From Fasciola hepatica (taxonomy: Eukaryota > Platyhelminthes > Trematoda > Plagiorchiida > Fasciolidae), in the NCBI GenBank assembly GCA_948099385.1, contig CANUEZ040000151.1:7200001-7264000 (forward strand): a stretch of DNA of 64,000 bases. Direction: 5' to 3'. Positions 48,101 through 59,330 of the stretch are shown here, one piece after another. A program made the position numbers and the translations under genes. Numbering within the stretch: the first letter of the stretch is position 1; the number at the start of each line of letters is the position of its first letter. The notes under the pieces are model-generated. The model was not told the DNA's origin. It was given only the letters and a program-made list of their open reading frames with translations, and ran no database searches.

Positions 48101-48559
48101 GATGTGTGCCGTTTGTGATGAAGCCACCCTATGGAAACATCGGCATGGTTGCCCTAAGTGGGATTTGCCAGGTGAGATTATTCAGTGGCAATTTTACCTT
48201 CTGTTCAGACTCAACACCTTTAGGAGTTGCAGGTGAATGCAGCGCTGTGGTTTCCGAAGACGTGTACCTTGGGGAAGAGCAATGTGCTATTGCAAGAGGT
48301 GAACGCAGTCTGCTGTGGGCTTCCACATCTTAACCAACCATGATGGGTAAACTACTCCGTTGATCATGCTATACCAAATGAAACAGTTTCGGCGGCTCAG
48401 ACAGTTTGTGAACCCGAAATTGCACCCGAGGAAAGGCCTACGGTGTCAGGTAAACCTTGTTTCTATGCTCACTTATGTATTAGTTACTTCTTTGACCAGC
48501 CTACTACGTGCGTAACAGTTTGAAGAGGAGAGCGGTTCGCTGCTTAACTGCGAAAAAGA

Positions 48560-49594
48560 ATGACATTCCCTCTTGCTAAATGCAAGTTACGTGATAACGA
48601 GGCTTTTCGATCACGTCGACACCACAAACATCTCGTTGGCGTGGGTCCTTTTCTTTCCCTCCCTATTGACATCGGTGAACACTCTCCACTGGATTACGTG
48701 CAACTTGTTTGCTTGGGTGTGATAAAGAGATCGATTGATTTGTGTTTGCTTGGGCCACGTGAGGCTTTTAGCCACTTGGACAAAGCTGCTACTGTCGAAC
48801 TGGAAAGCCGTATACTTCAGTCACACCCAGACACGCCGTGTTATTTTCAGCGACTCTGTCAACACATACATAATGTTGAACGATTGGAGGCCACCGAATT
48901 TCGCATTTTTCTTTTTTATTTGGTGCCAGTTTGTCTGAAAGGATTGTCGTCGGATGATGCGTATGATCACTTCACGTTACTGTTCGTTGCCATTTACATA
49001 CTGTGCCACCCCTTTTCGTACAAAACTTGTAAAGCATTCGCAGAAACCATCCTGCGTATATTTGTACAAAAAATGAGTTCCCTTTATGGTATTTCTAACA
49101 TCGTGTACAATGTTCACGCTGTTATTCATTTACCGGCAGACTTTCTTTATCATGGTACGTGAGACCCTTTCTCTTGTTTTCCTTTTGAGTCCTTCTTACG
49201 GAGACTTAAATTCTCCATTCGAGGTCCCAGGAATCCTGCTCAGCAGCTGTATCGGCGTTTGCGTGAGAGAACACTTCCCGATAACAACGAATCAGCGATG
49301 GTGGTGAGGGGAATGGTTCTGTCTTGCTTACCACCAAACAACACTGTCGTTGCAGGTGGGAAACCAGCAGTTGTGGAGAACGTTTCTGGGGATTCCATAA
49401 CTATTCGTTATTTCTTAAACCCGCGATTTTTTCTTACGCCGATGAGGTCCAGTCACTTGTACACTTTTTCTGTCGACGGACTGGATGACAATGTTATCGA
49501 AGTTTCTGTTGATACCATTTTGTTTAAATGTTTCCGTATCTGTCTCACTAGTAATAATGTTTTGATACCCATATTACGTACATTCATGAAGTAA
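48560..49594 (+). pseudogene. DUF4218-type (CACTA/EnSpm-like) transposase, partial
   Basis: The first frame (48560-49162) matches the DUF4218-like transposase domain seen in CACTA/EnSpm elements and in many animal mobile proteins. MTFPLAKCKLRDNEAFRSR is followed by PLDYVQLVCLGVIKR, ATEFRIFLFYLVPVCLKGL, FTLLFVAIYIL and YNVHAVIHLPADF in the usual order. After LYHG the frame changes: SFLRRLKFSIRGPRNPAQQLYRRL begins near 49189 in another frame and runs to the stop at 49592-49594. The segment normally between them (xLDxFSxFxFEN) is missing, so about 12 codons are deleted. Alternatively, the 33-bp stretch from GTACGT at 49157 is an implausibly short intron. No N-terminal DDE exon was identified. 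Confidence 0.75.
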
Positions 49595-49671
49595 AACTTC
49601 TATTATCAACGCAGATGTCTTAGGTTTCTGTCGTTACTCTGACATGCTACCGAATGAACTAACCCTTTTAG

Positions 49672-49789
49672 ATGTACTTAGTCGCCACGTTTGATGCCGA
49701 TGACTCGGCAGCCATTGTTCACAGCAATTGGCTTACTGATGGGGAACGGGTGCGTTGGCCGAAGTCCTGCACTTTTCAGGCTTACCAAG
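49672..49789 (+). CDS. Candidate internal exon of a transposon accessory protein
   Basis: AACCCTTTTAG precedes it (pyrimidine-rich acceptor) and CAAG/GTATGT ends it (consensus donor). The frame encodes VATFDADDSAAIVHSNWL, like the (V)xFxxDxSVxVVPSNWL motif in short proteins that commonly accompany DUF4218-type transposases in animal genomes. Length is 118 nt, so the next exon would start one base into a codon. I recall this association from family experience; a search should confirm it. Confidence 0.45.
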
Positions 49790-50024
49790 GTATGTGGTTT
49801 GACGGCGGATGTTTGCCGGAAACGGTGCCAGCATGCCAGTTTCATGAGATTTATCACATAGGTAACATTCCCAGTTATATGCGTTCTTCTCAGATAATCT
49901 CAAAAATGCAATTAAATTCTGAAGGGATTTTCTTTCCGAATCTGGTACGTCAGCGTCAATGGATGACACCCAGCCTATGACACTATTTTCACAGCGGTAC
50001 ATCGTTTGCCGCAGGTACATTGCT

Positions 50025-50190
50025 ATAATAATGGTATATTTCACGGCTATGGTCGAGACACACGTGCAGGCGCATGATCACGGTGTACAGCGTTGCTCAG
50101 TAAAATGAAGTATTCACAAACTTCAGGTATAAAAGTCAAAAGTGCCAGCTGTGGAAAAAAATAGCCAGTTATCACATTCCTTTTAGAACA
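50025..50190 (-). repeat. Family E repeat, copy E1
   Basis: Starts ATAATAATGGTATATTTC and continues GGCTATGGTCGAGACACACG-GCAGGCGCATGATCACGG, matching 51015-51580 and 63523-63960. The AAT-rich start on this strand is an ATT tail on the minus strand, consistent with a LINE 3' end. It lies between two candidate exons of the transposon gene. Confidence 0.75.
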
Positions 50191-50318
50191 CCGGTGCCAT
50201 TGTCATCGGACGAGAGTACTGTCGAGATACCTCTGTCGCAGAGGATTCAAAGAAAGCCTCTGATACAATCACCCGCCTCCCCCGGTGATGTCACGGATCT
50301 TAGCCACTCATCACCGAG
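50187..50318 (+). CDS. Candidate exon with consensus splice sites
   Basis: ATTCCTTTTAG precedes it and GAG/GTAAGT follows. One frame is open throughout (VPLSSDESTVEIPLSQRIQR ... LSHSSP), Ser/Pro-rich and disordered-looking. Its reading phase does not join directly to the exon ending at 49789, so either another exon lies between or one of the two is wrong. Function unknown. Confidence 0.35.
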
Positions 50319-50339
50319 GTAAGTCCAGTGCGAACTTCT

Positions 50340-50640
50340 CATTTCATATTAATAATAATATAACAACAATATTGGTTTACTTCGGAGACCCCCAAAGCAT
50401 GCCATGTGCATGATCTTGTTGATACAGGTGATGGAATGGACAGAAATAGTTCATGAAAATGTGAAAACTCTCATGAAAATATAGGATAAAAAGGCTCAGA
50501 TGAGGGATAAAGTGGGATGAAAATAGGATAAATGTATGCACACCGTAGAGATTGTGTGGAGTTTAAAAGAACTTAAGGGCGGATTTGAATGGAAGCCCGG
50601 TGAGTTTTAAAGTCAAGGTCAGATGGACTTTATAAACCAA
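50340..50640 (-). repeat. Family F repeat, copy F3
   Basis: Starts with ATTAATAATAATATAACAAC and continues TTCGGAGACCCCCAAAGCATG; the far end reads GGCGGATTTGAATGGAAGCCCGGTGAGTTTTAAAGTCAAGG. Matches F1 (reverse complement) and F2 (same orientation). Confidence 0.75.
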
Positions 50641-51014
50641 ACATCCGAGCGGTGGAAAACGCTACTTTTTGAGCGTCTTTCAAATATGCTCGGTAACTGA
50701 TGCTCATTTTTGTGAGTTATGCAGCCAGTGTTAACTACACTATCATGGATATAGAAAAAAGTTGAAGTTTCGCTTTGGAAAACCCGCAAATCATTTTCAA
50801 AATTTGAAAACTCTTTTGCGTATCGCGACCTAAGCGAGAAAATACCGCAGAACCAACAACTAGAGCCGCGTTTGCGGCACCAACGGCCGACGCGGCCAAT
50901 GAAGGTGCTAACCTTGATCACAACTTTTATATATACCAGTGTGGCACGCATTCAAACAAAAATCGCACCACATCATTTCACGTCAATCTCATTTTCTGAG
51001 GACACCGACTCATC

Positions 51015-51580
51015 TAATAATAATGGTATATTTCTCGGCTATGGTCGAGACACACACGCAGGCGCATGATCACGGTGTACAGCGTCACTGAGTAAAATGA
51101 AATAATCACAAACTCCAGGTATTAAAGTCAAGAGTGCCAGCTGTAGAAATACATAGCCAGCGATAGTTTATATGGATCACTCTAATAATGGTTTGCGCGC
51201 CAACTTTGGACCGGTTTCGGTTTCGTGCTGGGCGGTGGCGCACAGCGGAGATATCAAATAGTTCGTTCATTCGTACTGCTGGAGGTGCATTATCAACGAA
51301 AATGATGCAAGCCATGAAAAACGGCGGTTTACCGGGTATCTGCGAACAGCAAAGTTTCAAATATGAAGAAAAAGAGATTGTAGGGCAGTACACTCGGGGA
51401 AATTGATGCATGCGAAGAGAATAGCAAACCATAAAGCTGATGCAAACCCTGAATGCCGGTTCTACTGGGGTTCAAGAAAAGGAATGAGTTATGAAACAAG
51501 GAGACATGAAACCAATTTTATGAATGTACATTTTTGTATTTTGGTGAGTGTGCAAGTAACAAAGGTCCATATGAGGGTGA
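51015..51580 (-). repeat. Family E repeat, copy E2
   Basis: Longest copy together with E3. Starts TAATAATAATGGTATATTTCTCGG; the first 170 bp match E1. Matches to E3 continue through GTTTGCGCGCCAACTTTGG / GGTTCGCGCGGCAGATACG, AATGATGCAAGCCATG, and GGAATGAGTTATGAAAC near 51480. No coding motif on the minus strand that I recognise. Confidence 0.7.
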
Positions 51581-53795
51581 GTTAAATTTCAGGATCAGTA
51601 ACCTGTACCATTCAGAAATGTGAAAGTGCAACTGGAGGGCCCTGGAAAAATGGAGGATCTATTTCCAGCCGGACACGGATAGAGGGAAAATTGGACTGCT
51701 GCAACAGATACTAAATCGGAAAATCTCCACATTGACTTGGGCAATATTATGCTGTTTCACTGAAAAATATATATATGCATTGACGCATTGAGCCTCCGTT
51801 GTATACAGCGTCATTACTGGTAATGTACTAAATGGGTATAGTTCGTCTGGCGGGGTGAAGGATATGTGTCGGTCAATCAGTCCAGTGTGGCGAGATATGA
51901 CAAGTGTAAATGACTACTGGTATATTGGCAGGTTGCGCGTGAACTGTTACTTGTGTTGGCTGTAATGCTGGTATCAGCAGGAATGGTTTTGTGTTAGAAA
52001 ACCCTAATTAATACGATAGGCGGTTGGGGGTATTTTCTGCCGCGTGGCTCGCTTGCAGTCCCAGATGATATGAAAGGTCCCACTTGGGTTCCCGTCGGTA
52101 CGAGTCATAGTGGCATCTTTGGTTGTCCAGTTTGACGACTGAGATAACGGGGGGCGACGAACCTGAAATAAATAGGGATTACAGTCTGCACGTGGTTCCA
52201 GCTGTGGGTTAGGGTAATATATGACGACAACAGTAATGAACTGGTTTGGTTTATTTGAATGGGGCGAAGATAAAGTTCATTTAAGAGGTCAGTGGCACCT
52301 ACTCCACGTTCTGGGTGGGGTAGGCTCGCCGGGGACTGAGCTCTGATGCTGCAGGCTAGCGGAGTTGCGTCCAACGGTTGGCCATTTTGTATGCATTCTA
52401 AAGAATTATTGGTTCGCAAGTTGGTGTGGCAGTGTTAAGATACTAAGAAAAACCTAGAGCTTTAAGGTTAAAAGAATCAAGAACTGGCAACCCTTGATCT
52501 AGTTTGCTTACGCAGTCTGCAGTTCAGCACCGAGGCGGTAAGGTGGGATTGAAGGAACAATGAGATTTAATGGGACTGGTATCCTGCTAGTGTAGCACTA
52601 TATTTGTTACGGTCTCTTCCGGTATAGTGGTTACTCTATATTGAATGGTTCCTGAGGGGCCCTAAAGTGGAAGAAACTATGACGGTGTAGGTGATGAGTA
52701 CTAAATAAAATTGGTCTCGTGCCGAGAAACATAGCCGTAAGTTCGTCTATGCAGATACTGGATGGTGCTAGTGTGCTGAGATTATACTTGAGTAGGAGCA
52801 AGGATATCCGATATAGTGGTGTTTGCATGGTTACTGTGATATCTTTCTCGGCATTAGCATATTGCAAGCAGGAAAACACCTACGTGAGAACTGATCTGGA
52901 GAGCCGCGAGAGGTGGGAACGGGATGGGGCCAAATTTTCATCAAGGAAGCGAACTCTAACGGTCTACATTCAGTGCCCATGGTAGGCGGCACTAGGGCCT
53001 GCTTCAGTTAGGGAGGCAGCACGATACACACCCGTTGGCATCCAGCCCGTGCCGCTCCAAGAGTGAACCACACTTTTTCAAACGTTTTTATTATTATTTT
53101 TTAATGGTTTTTTCACAGTCAGGTATCTGGCTGCCAGAGAATGCGGAGCCGCTTTTGGTGGGTGACCACGGCTCCCAAGCCCCGGCCGAAACATGGACCG
53201 CATGTAACAAGCCGCGTTGAGAATAGGTCGACCACACCAGTCAATCCGTGGCAACACGGCAGCCTGGGGACATGGCTCACATGTGACAAGGCTGGTATGC
53301 CTGGAAGACAAAGCAGTAGGGTATTTTTTCTCTCTTTTTTATGCCAATCCCTTTTTAAGGTTTATGTTGTCTCATCGGTGGTCAGCTCTGTGCAGGGAGA
53401 CAATCACAGCCAGGAATGCTCACAGATGTGCCGCGGTAACACTCGCCATATCCGTGAAGTCAGATCCCCAATGCGGTTTACGTATGACAGAAAATGCGGG
53501 GGAAGGTAGAGTCAACCACAGACTGCGATTATTTGTTGGGGTTCAAGCTCACTGAGACAGCAGTTTGCACAAGGGTGGGGCACTACTTGCAGCCCTAACA
53601 ACGTGATGCCCTTATGCCTGAGTACGCCATGGGCCGCTATGTTGGCTTGCCGCAAAAAAGGTATTTGATGGTAAAAAATTGAGATTGTTTTACCGTCCTA
53701 GATCGTGTGAACGAACCGCTGAGTTCCGTAATTTCTGCAGCGAGGGGGCCAACCTTATGCGGGTCTAATTGAGACTAGGTTGCTCAAAGTGGTTA
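51581..53795. other. No recognisable gene
   Basis: Short frames only. 53060-53110 has a T-rich run and 53130-53310 a GC-rich stretch. Nothing shared with other parts of the window was noticed. Confidence 0.45.
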
Positions 53796-53804
53796 TTCGA
53801 TTTA

Positions 53805-55620
53805 TTAGTACCCTATACCTACCTCAAAGGCCTGAGCCCTTGAAATATAGGGATTGTACATCCTGGTCAGCGTGTCCACCGTCAGGGCTATGCTTATTTC
53901 CTGTTTGAAAACCACCGATGTCGGTGATAATGCCCAAATTCGTTGTGGTAGCTTGTTCCACAATGAAGCGTACTTGTTAATGAAGAAGTTTGACCGAAGT
54001 GCAAGCTTCGGCAAAGGGACAAAAACCAAGAACTCATTGTTACGTAAGGGATAAGTAGAAAGGGTTCTCACCTGCGGTGCTGAACCACATGATCTATTCT
54101 TCAAGATATTGTGAAAGAATAAAAGCTTATGTCTTATGCGGCGTAGCCATAAGAGATCGATTTTCAGCCGCTCACAACGTTCCATGTAATTAGATGGCGA
54201 AGAAAAACCTATGAGCTATTTCGTGAATGCCCGTTGTACATTCTCAAACGCCATACGGTCCCTTTGTCGCATGTTGGAACAAATGATTGAGCCGTATTCC
54301 AGAAGAGGTCTAACATGGGACTTAAAAATATTTAGTTTACTTTCTGGCAAAATAAATGTTTGATGTATTAGCCCGATCGTACGGCGTGCTTTAGCCACCT
54401 GGATGGCTACTTGTTCCGAAAAGTCAAACGTACATGAGTATTGTAGACCCAAGTGAAGTACCTGAGAGTTATTGGGTATGAATTTGCCCTTTATACTAAA
54501 TCTTCCAGTGGGGACGTGACATTTATACGTAATAATATTACTTTTTTCGGCGGAGAAACGCATTTTCCAATCATCACTCCAGGAGCTGAGAGCGAGCATT
54601 TCCCTTGTGATGTCATCCACGGTAGAGGCTAAAGTCGTGGGCTCAAATGTGTACACGATTTTGGTATCATCTTCGAACAGGAAGGGAACTCCCCGTTGTA
54701 AAATGGTAAATATATCGGTGACGTACATTAGGAACAGTAATGGGCCCAGTACACTACCTTGTATCACCCCGCTAGTTACGGGACGGGGTTCGGACAAATT
54801 TCCGCCTATACTTACAACTTGGTCTCGGGCTGATAAATAGGATGCAAACCAAGCGAGCATCTGGTCTACGATTCCATATGTTTTGATCTTCTGTAGTAAC
54901 TGGACGTGTGATACTCGGTCGAACGCCTTGGTCATGTCCAAAAAGATCACGATTGCCGATTTACCAATATTGACAGCCTCTGTGACGAGACTGAGGAAAT
55001 CTGTCATGCATGTCACACATGATCTGTTTTTCAGAAAACCATGCTGACCGGCGTTGATTAGATTATGGTCAAGAAGGTGACGTGTCCGTCTTTCCTTGAT
55101 CATTTTCGCCATGATTCTGGACACGAGCGGGGTGTGGTTCACCGGCCGATAGTTAACTGGATCTAGAAGTGATCCTCTTTTGTGCATAGGTATGATAGTG
55201 GACGTTTTCTATTGAGAAGGGAAAACACTGCACCCGAGTGACAAATTGAATAAGTTTGTCAACTACATCGGAACGCCTTCGCCACTTCGACTAAAAATGG
55301 CCGGTGGTAATGCATCCGGGCCTGGCCTGCAGGACGGTATTGTTCTTGCAACATGTACTGAAACCTCATCGGGGTAGAACACTACCGTCGAGAAAATTAC
55401 TGATGTCACCGGATCTAGAAAGGGGATGGATGTGGCGTCATCCGTCGTTAAAGAGGAAGCAAAGTAGGTGCTGGAAGCCTCCGTAATCAAAAGAGGGTCA
55501 TGCAAGCAACTATTGTTATAGTTCATGTATGGGATGTGTTGATTAGGTTGCTTGTTTCTGACCTCCATTTGACTGGTCAGTGCTTCCATCTAGTTTCGGT
55601 GGCTTAAGGTATCTAGTTCC
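53805..55620 (-). pseudogene. LINE reverse transcriptase domain
   Basis: Copies LINE RNA at the nicked target. From N to C: DPVNYRPVNHTPLVSRIM, GQHGFLKNRSC, IFLDMTKAFDRVSH (motif A Asp intact), SGVIQGSVLGPLLFLMYVTD, then LFEDDTK at 54660-54680 (catalytic box FEDD where FADD is usual; both Asp kept). MRFSAEKSNIITYKCHVPTG, SHVRPLLEYGS and NVQRAFTK follow. A TAG at 54213-54215 sits exactly where relatives continue FTKRLIG. The frame resumes to the end with LWNKLPQRIWAL and a stop near 53805. Another stop near 55190 replaces a Trp-like codon. The long frame 55187-54216 (324 codons) is open. Confidence 0.88.
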
Positions 55621-55964
55621 TGTTTCTTCTTAGAAAAATCCAAACGCAATTTAATCGTACGGGACATACGTATTATTTGAAGATACGACGAGAAGTCCCT
55701 CGTCTTAGTGAATCTTCGTTGGAGTTTGGCTAGGTTACCGTTAAGACGATCTAGAGAGTTCCGCTGTTTGCGTATGATAGGCCCCGAGGCTGGATTGATT
55801 TTGCCGAGGCAGTAATGAAGATTAGTATACAGCTGAGCAGCAGCTATCTCTAGGTCATTAGGTAAAAACGATTCGTCCCAGTTTAGGGAACGGATAAAAG
55901 AGGGTAGACTGTTCCAGCAAGCTTTGAGGTATTGCTTATTGGTGATCGGCAGGTGTGTTTCTGC

Positions 55965-56680
55965 TTACTTATCAGTGTAAGGCCAGGGTGCAGTAAAAAC
56001 ACAGGATACCATATTATGGTCACTACCGGTGAAGTGACTTAAGATTTGGGTATCTAAATTCTCGATACCAATAGTGAAGATAAGGTCTGATGTATTTCTC
56101 CCTCGAGTGGGAGATAAAACATGCTGTACCCAATTACCCACATGGATACACGAAAGGAAATCATGGAGTTTTGGGGGCGATGTCATGGAATGCCAGCATA
56201 TTTCAGGCACGTTGAAATCACCAGCTAGAATTTTAGCAGTTACGGAGAGTTAGAGGCATAGTTGAATGCGTCTGTTATTGCTGTCAACTCGTGCATGCTC
56301 TGGTTCGGAGGAAGGTAGAGACATCCTACGAGAAGTAGTTGTTGATCTTCTTTGATAGTGAGCCAGGCCGAGTCTGGAATGTTGTCTAGAATAGGATGAT
56401 AGAACCTACTCACCGTGAATATATGTCTGGTGTAAATGATGCAGCCGCTTCCTCTTTGGTCAGATCTACTGTTGGCAGTGGCCTGATAGCCGGGTATGGA
56501 TACGTGGTTTAATGGGGTGTGATCCGTCAGCCACGTCTCGGTAACTAGTAAGATGTCAGGGTGTAGGTCTAATGCAAGCTCTTTAAGCAGGGAAAATTTT
56601 GGGAGGAGAGAGCGGACGTTAAGTAGTAAGAGCGACAAGGCGTTTTTGGTTAAGTTCTCGGTAGATAGAGCCGTAATTTC
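55965..56680 (-). pseudogene. LINE AP-like endonuclease domain
   Basis: Nicks DNA to start insertion. The first part (56638-56240) has LLLLNVRSLLPKF, LLVTETWL (Glu of the ETW motif) and VGCLYLPPNQS. A one-base shift near 56240 leads into AGDFNVPEICW and then SPTRGRNTSDLIFT and FTGSDHNMVSCVF (catalytic SDH intact). The stop at about 55965 ends the second frame. The domain length (about 230 residues) is normal, and all recognised catalytic motifs are retained, so only the frameshift and the stop disable it. Confidence 0.85.
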
Positions 56681-56894
56681 ATTGTGATTAAGTGATGAAG
56701 GATCGTAGAATAAGGCATGGCTTCCGACAGGCAGTCGAAGCTCGACCCATTTTAACCGCGCTTCAGATAAAGAGTTTGTGCCTGTGACTAAATGCTCTGC
56801 TGGGCTTTCAAGCTGGGCGTGATTTGAAGGGCTGCTAAAGGGTTCTAACTGAAACGGCCGGATCCTGGAGGGGGTAAGTGAGGCGCGGAGGGAG

Positions 56895-58564
56895 CTAGCG
56901 GGGATATTGGTGGTAAAGACTCATAGACATTTGGTGCATTAGCCCGGGGCTTGATGCTATATGCGGATTGTGGTTGAGTGAGGGATAACGACGAAAAAAC
57001 GGGACCGGTCCGGGGGCGGGGTGGAGGTTGAAGCTTGTGCCAAGGTTACGGACTGCACTGAGGTAGTCCACTGAAGGAGAAAATGGGAGACTAGGAATAT
57101 TCGACAGGAAGGGTTGAACCTGGTGGTGATATGGGTCTTGGAGGACCCCCGGAGAGGTAGAATCGAATACCCCGTTTTGAGAGGTATAGGGCACGGAAGA
57201 GAAGGCATTTTGGGCCAGTGGTGGAAAGAAAGGTCTGCCCGGCACCATATTTGGTATCGGGGCAACCTGTATTATCTGTGGAGGCATACGTGGCGGTGCT
57301 GAACACGAGTCGAGTGCCGGCCACTGGGCCTCTGGGAAGGCTTTATACTGAGTGGGATTGGGCGTGCGCAGGACCCTATTGTAAGATTTCTGACAATTCG
57401 AGCTCAGCTCGAGTGGGCTGGGTGCTTGTATCTTTAAGCTAGTGCCCTCTGTAGGCCCAGAGTGTGCACGGTTAGATTCAGGTTTGTGGGTGGATCGGTG
57501 CGGTCGCCTCCGGGAGCCCACAGATGTTTGACAACTGCTTTCCGGTTTTACTTCGGATTGCATGGTAGGGGGGCCCTGTCAGTGAGGCCCCACTCTATCT
57601 GTTTGTGCGTGATGATGGACCGAAGTGGGCCTCGCGCTTGCAAGCTTTGTTGGTTTGGAAGGGTTCGTGGAGGAATTGAGAGATCTAGTAAGGACAGGAG
57701 GGACAGGCGGATGGACCGAACCGGATGAAGTAGTGGGAGTAGAGGTAGCCTGAATCCTACGAACCCGCTCAATTGGTGGATGTATGACCGGTGATGGAGA
57801 GGCCCCTAATGCCCGATCTACAGTGCCGTTGTTAGGGGCAGGTGAGGTAGATACGCTGCGGGTGGGGGTCGAAGCTGCATCTAGAAGAACGTGTCGTCCA
57901 CTGGATGTTACCTGGGGGTCCGACAAGGGTGAGCTGTCAAGGTCGACAGGCACCTGAATTGGTGCGGGGCGTGCCGGGTTGGGGGGAGGTGATCGCACGG
58001 CTGAGGCTAGCCTCAGCCGAGGGCCGGTTTGTGAGGTACTAGTGGGATGTGCTGCTGGAATGGCTGCCCTTGACACCTCTCGCTGAAGAGGAGTCTTGCT
58101 GCAGTAATCCTGACCGACTTATAAGCTGTGTTGAGGGCAAGCGACGATTGCTTTTTGATAAATTCCCTTGCTATTTGATCGGAAGGGAATTAGAAAAGGA
58201 TGGGACATGTGTGGCGTGGTGAACGTTTGTGTAACTATGTGCACGTGCATGGATGGTGTTCCATGCCAGCTGCCATGAGCAAGGTGGATTTTAGTTGTGA
58301 TACTGAGGCCTTGTCCGGGAGATTGAAGGCTATCGCGTTTTTGCTATTTGAGATGCGCCTAAAGATCTCGGCAGAAACAGAATCAAGGAAGTCAGTAGCT
58401 GATTTAAGCTGCTGTTGCGTATAGCTTTCCGCGGGGTCCATCAGGCACAGTAGCGGGGCAAGCTTGGCGATATTGGCATCCGGGATCGAGAGTCTTGCTG
58501 AGATATTCTCAACGTCTTGGTGAATACGAGCACTGAAGATAGTATCGTTCGCGAGGTCCACCAA
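56895..58564 (-). pseudogene. LINE ORF1-like region
   Basis: ORF1 proteins bind element RNA. The first frame (58564-58235) includes a segment KNAIAFNLPDKASVSQLKSTLL, like the RNA-recognition fold of flatworm-type CR1 ORF1s, with Cys-rich HHPCTCT after it. The frame breaks near 58235; IKKQSSLALNTAYKSV-like sequence continues in another frame, and the next part (58076-57579) is Pro/Ser-rich. 57563-56895 continues as a Pro-rich, low-complexity region. I did not recognise a plant-homeodomain or zinc-knuckle motif. Frames change at least twice. Confidence 0.6.
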
Positions 58565-58570
58565 TGGTAT

Positions 58571-58969
58571 ACAGCATTGTTTCAGTTGTGTTAGCGGTTT
58601 CTTAACTATAATCTTGGGTCAAAGTTTTTGAGTAACAGGCGTGATAAAAGTACTGGAAAAAAATCTTTAGAATTCTTGTATTGTTTTGGGATGATTGGCC
58701 CCTAAATAATCAGCTTAGTTCCTAGAAACCTATATAAATAGCCAGCGATAACGAAGAACACCCCGTGGCGGTGTAGCGCATAGTTTCATCCCAGTTGTTG
58801 CAACCGTTCCACATATAACAGTCCCACAAATTTAGTCGCGCTATATTCAAGCCCGTATTTTCGGACACTGTCTCAGATGAACTGGGTGACTTGTCCGGTT
58901 GGACACATCTGAAGGCCGACTGATAAACATGAGAAAGGCTAGAAATCGGTATAAGGAACTGCAGCAGCT
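58571..58969. other. No recognisable gene
   Basis: About 400 bp between the ORF1 region and family F copy F4. It could hold the LINE 5' UTR; no internal promoter motif is certain. Confidence 0.4.
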
Positions 58970-59280
58970 AGGGACGATGGAGAAAAAAGTGAGGTGCACT
59001 GCAGTGGATTAGATATCAATGAGGCATTGGTACTCTGCGGCAGATTGTCGGCGGACAGGGCACACAACTCATCGTAAAACAGACAGCGAGCAACACAAGG
59101 CTAAAGGGTTGATCAAATGACAAAAACGATTTAAAAGGATTGGATACGGTAGGTGAGAGGCACAGATGTAGAATTGCTGGAGGCACATGATGACGGTCGT
59201 TGGGATGATAGCAAGAGAAATGGCAGGTGAGGAACTGCAAGATGCAGAGCGCGTGCACATATACATATATGCGCACGTTT
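58970..59280 (-). repeat. Family F repeat, copy F4 (5' portion)
   Basis: Reverse complement matches 7284-7510, for example CATCTTGCAGTTCCTCACCTGCC / CATCCTGCACTTTTTCGCCCGCC and ACGATGAGTTGTGTGCCCTGTCCGCCGAC / ATGATGAGCTTTGTGCACTGCCCGCTGAC. The ATT tail part of the family is not present here. Confidence 0.7.
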
Positions 59281-59330
59281 ATATATTTATGCATATATAT
59301 ATGTTATATATATATGTATAGATATAAGAG
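59281..59330. repeat. TA-rich microsatellite
   Basis: Imperfect (TA)n with ATGTATAG interruptions, followed by (GGAGCA)3. It directly borders family F copy F4. Confidence 0.75.

Larger units (their letters stand above)
53796..58570 (-). mobile_element. CR1/Jockey-like LINE, nearly complete
   Basis: Minus-strand non-LTR retrotransposon of about 4.8 kb with ORF1 (58564-56895), an AP-type endonuclease (about 56680-55965) and RT (about 55620-53805) in the normal order. Coding is interrupted by few lesions, mostly single-base. There is a stop within the endonuclease-RT linker at 55965, stops near 55590 and 55190, a frameshift near 56240, and one at 54213-54215. I did not find a 3' tail beyond about 53795 or a target-site duplication. 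Confidence 0.85.

Noticed and set aside
49157..49189. 33-bp intron joining the two transposase frames
   Set aside because: GT and AG ends with a pyrimidine tract are present, but the length is below normal intron size and a conserved block would still be missing; a deletion is simpler.
57462..57772. Plus and minus frames overlapping the LINE ORF1 region
   Set aside because: Shadows of the Pro-rich ORF1 frame; no independent support.
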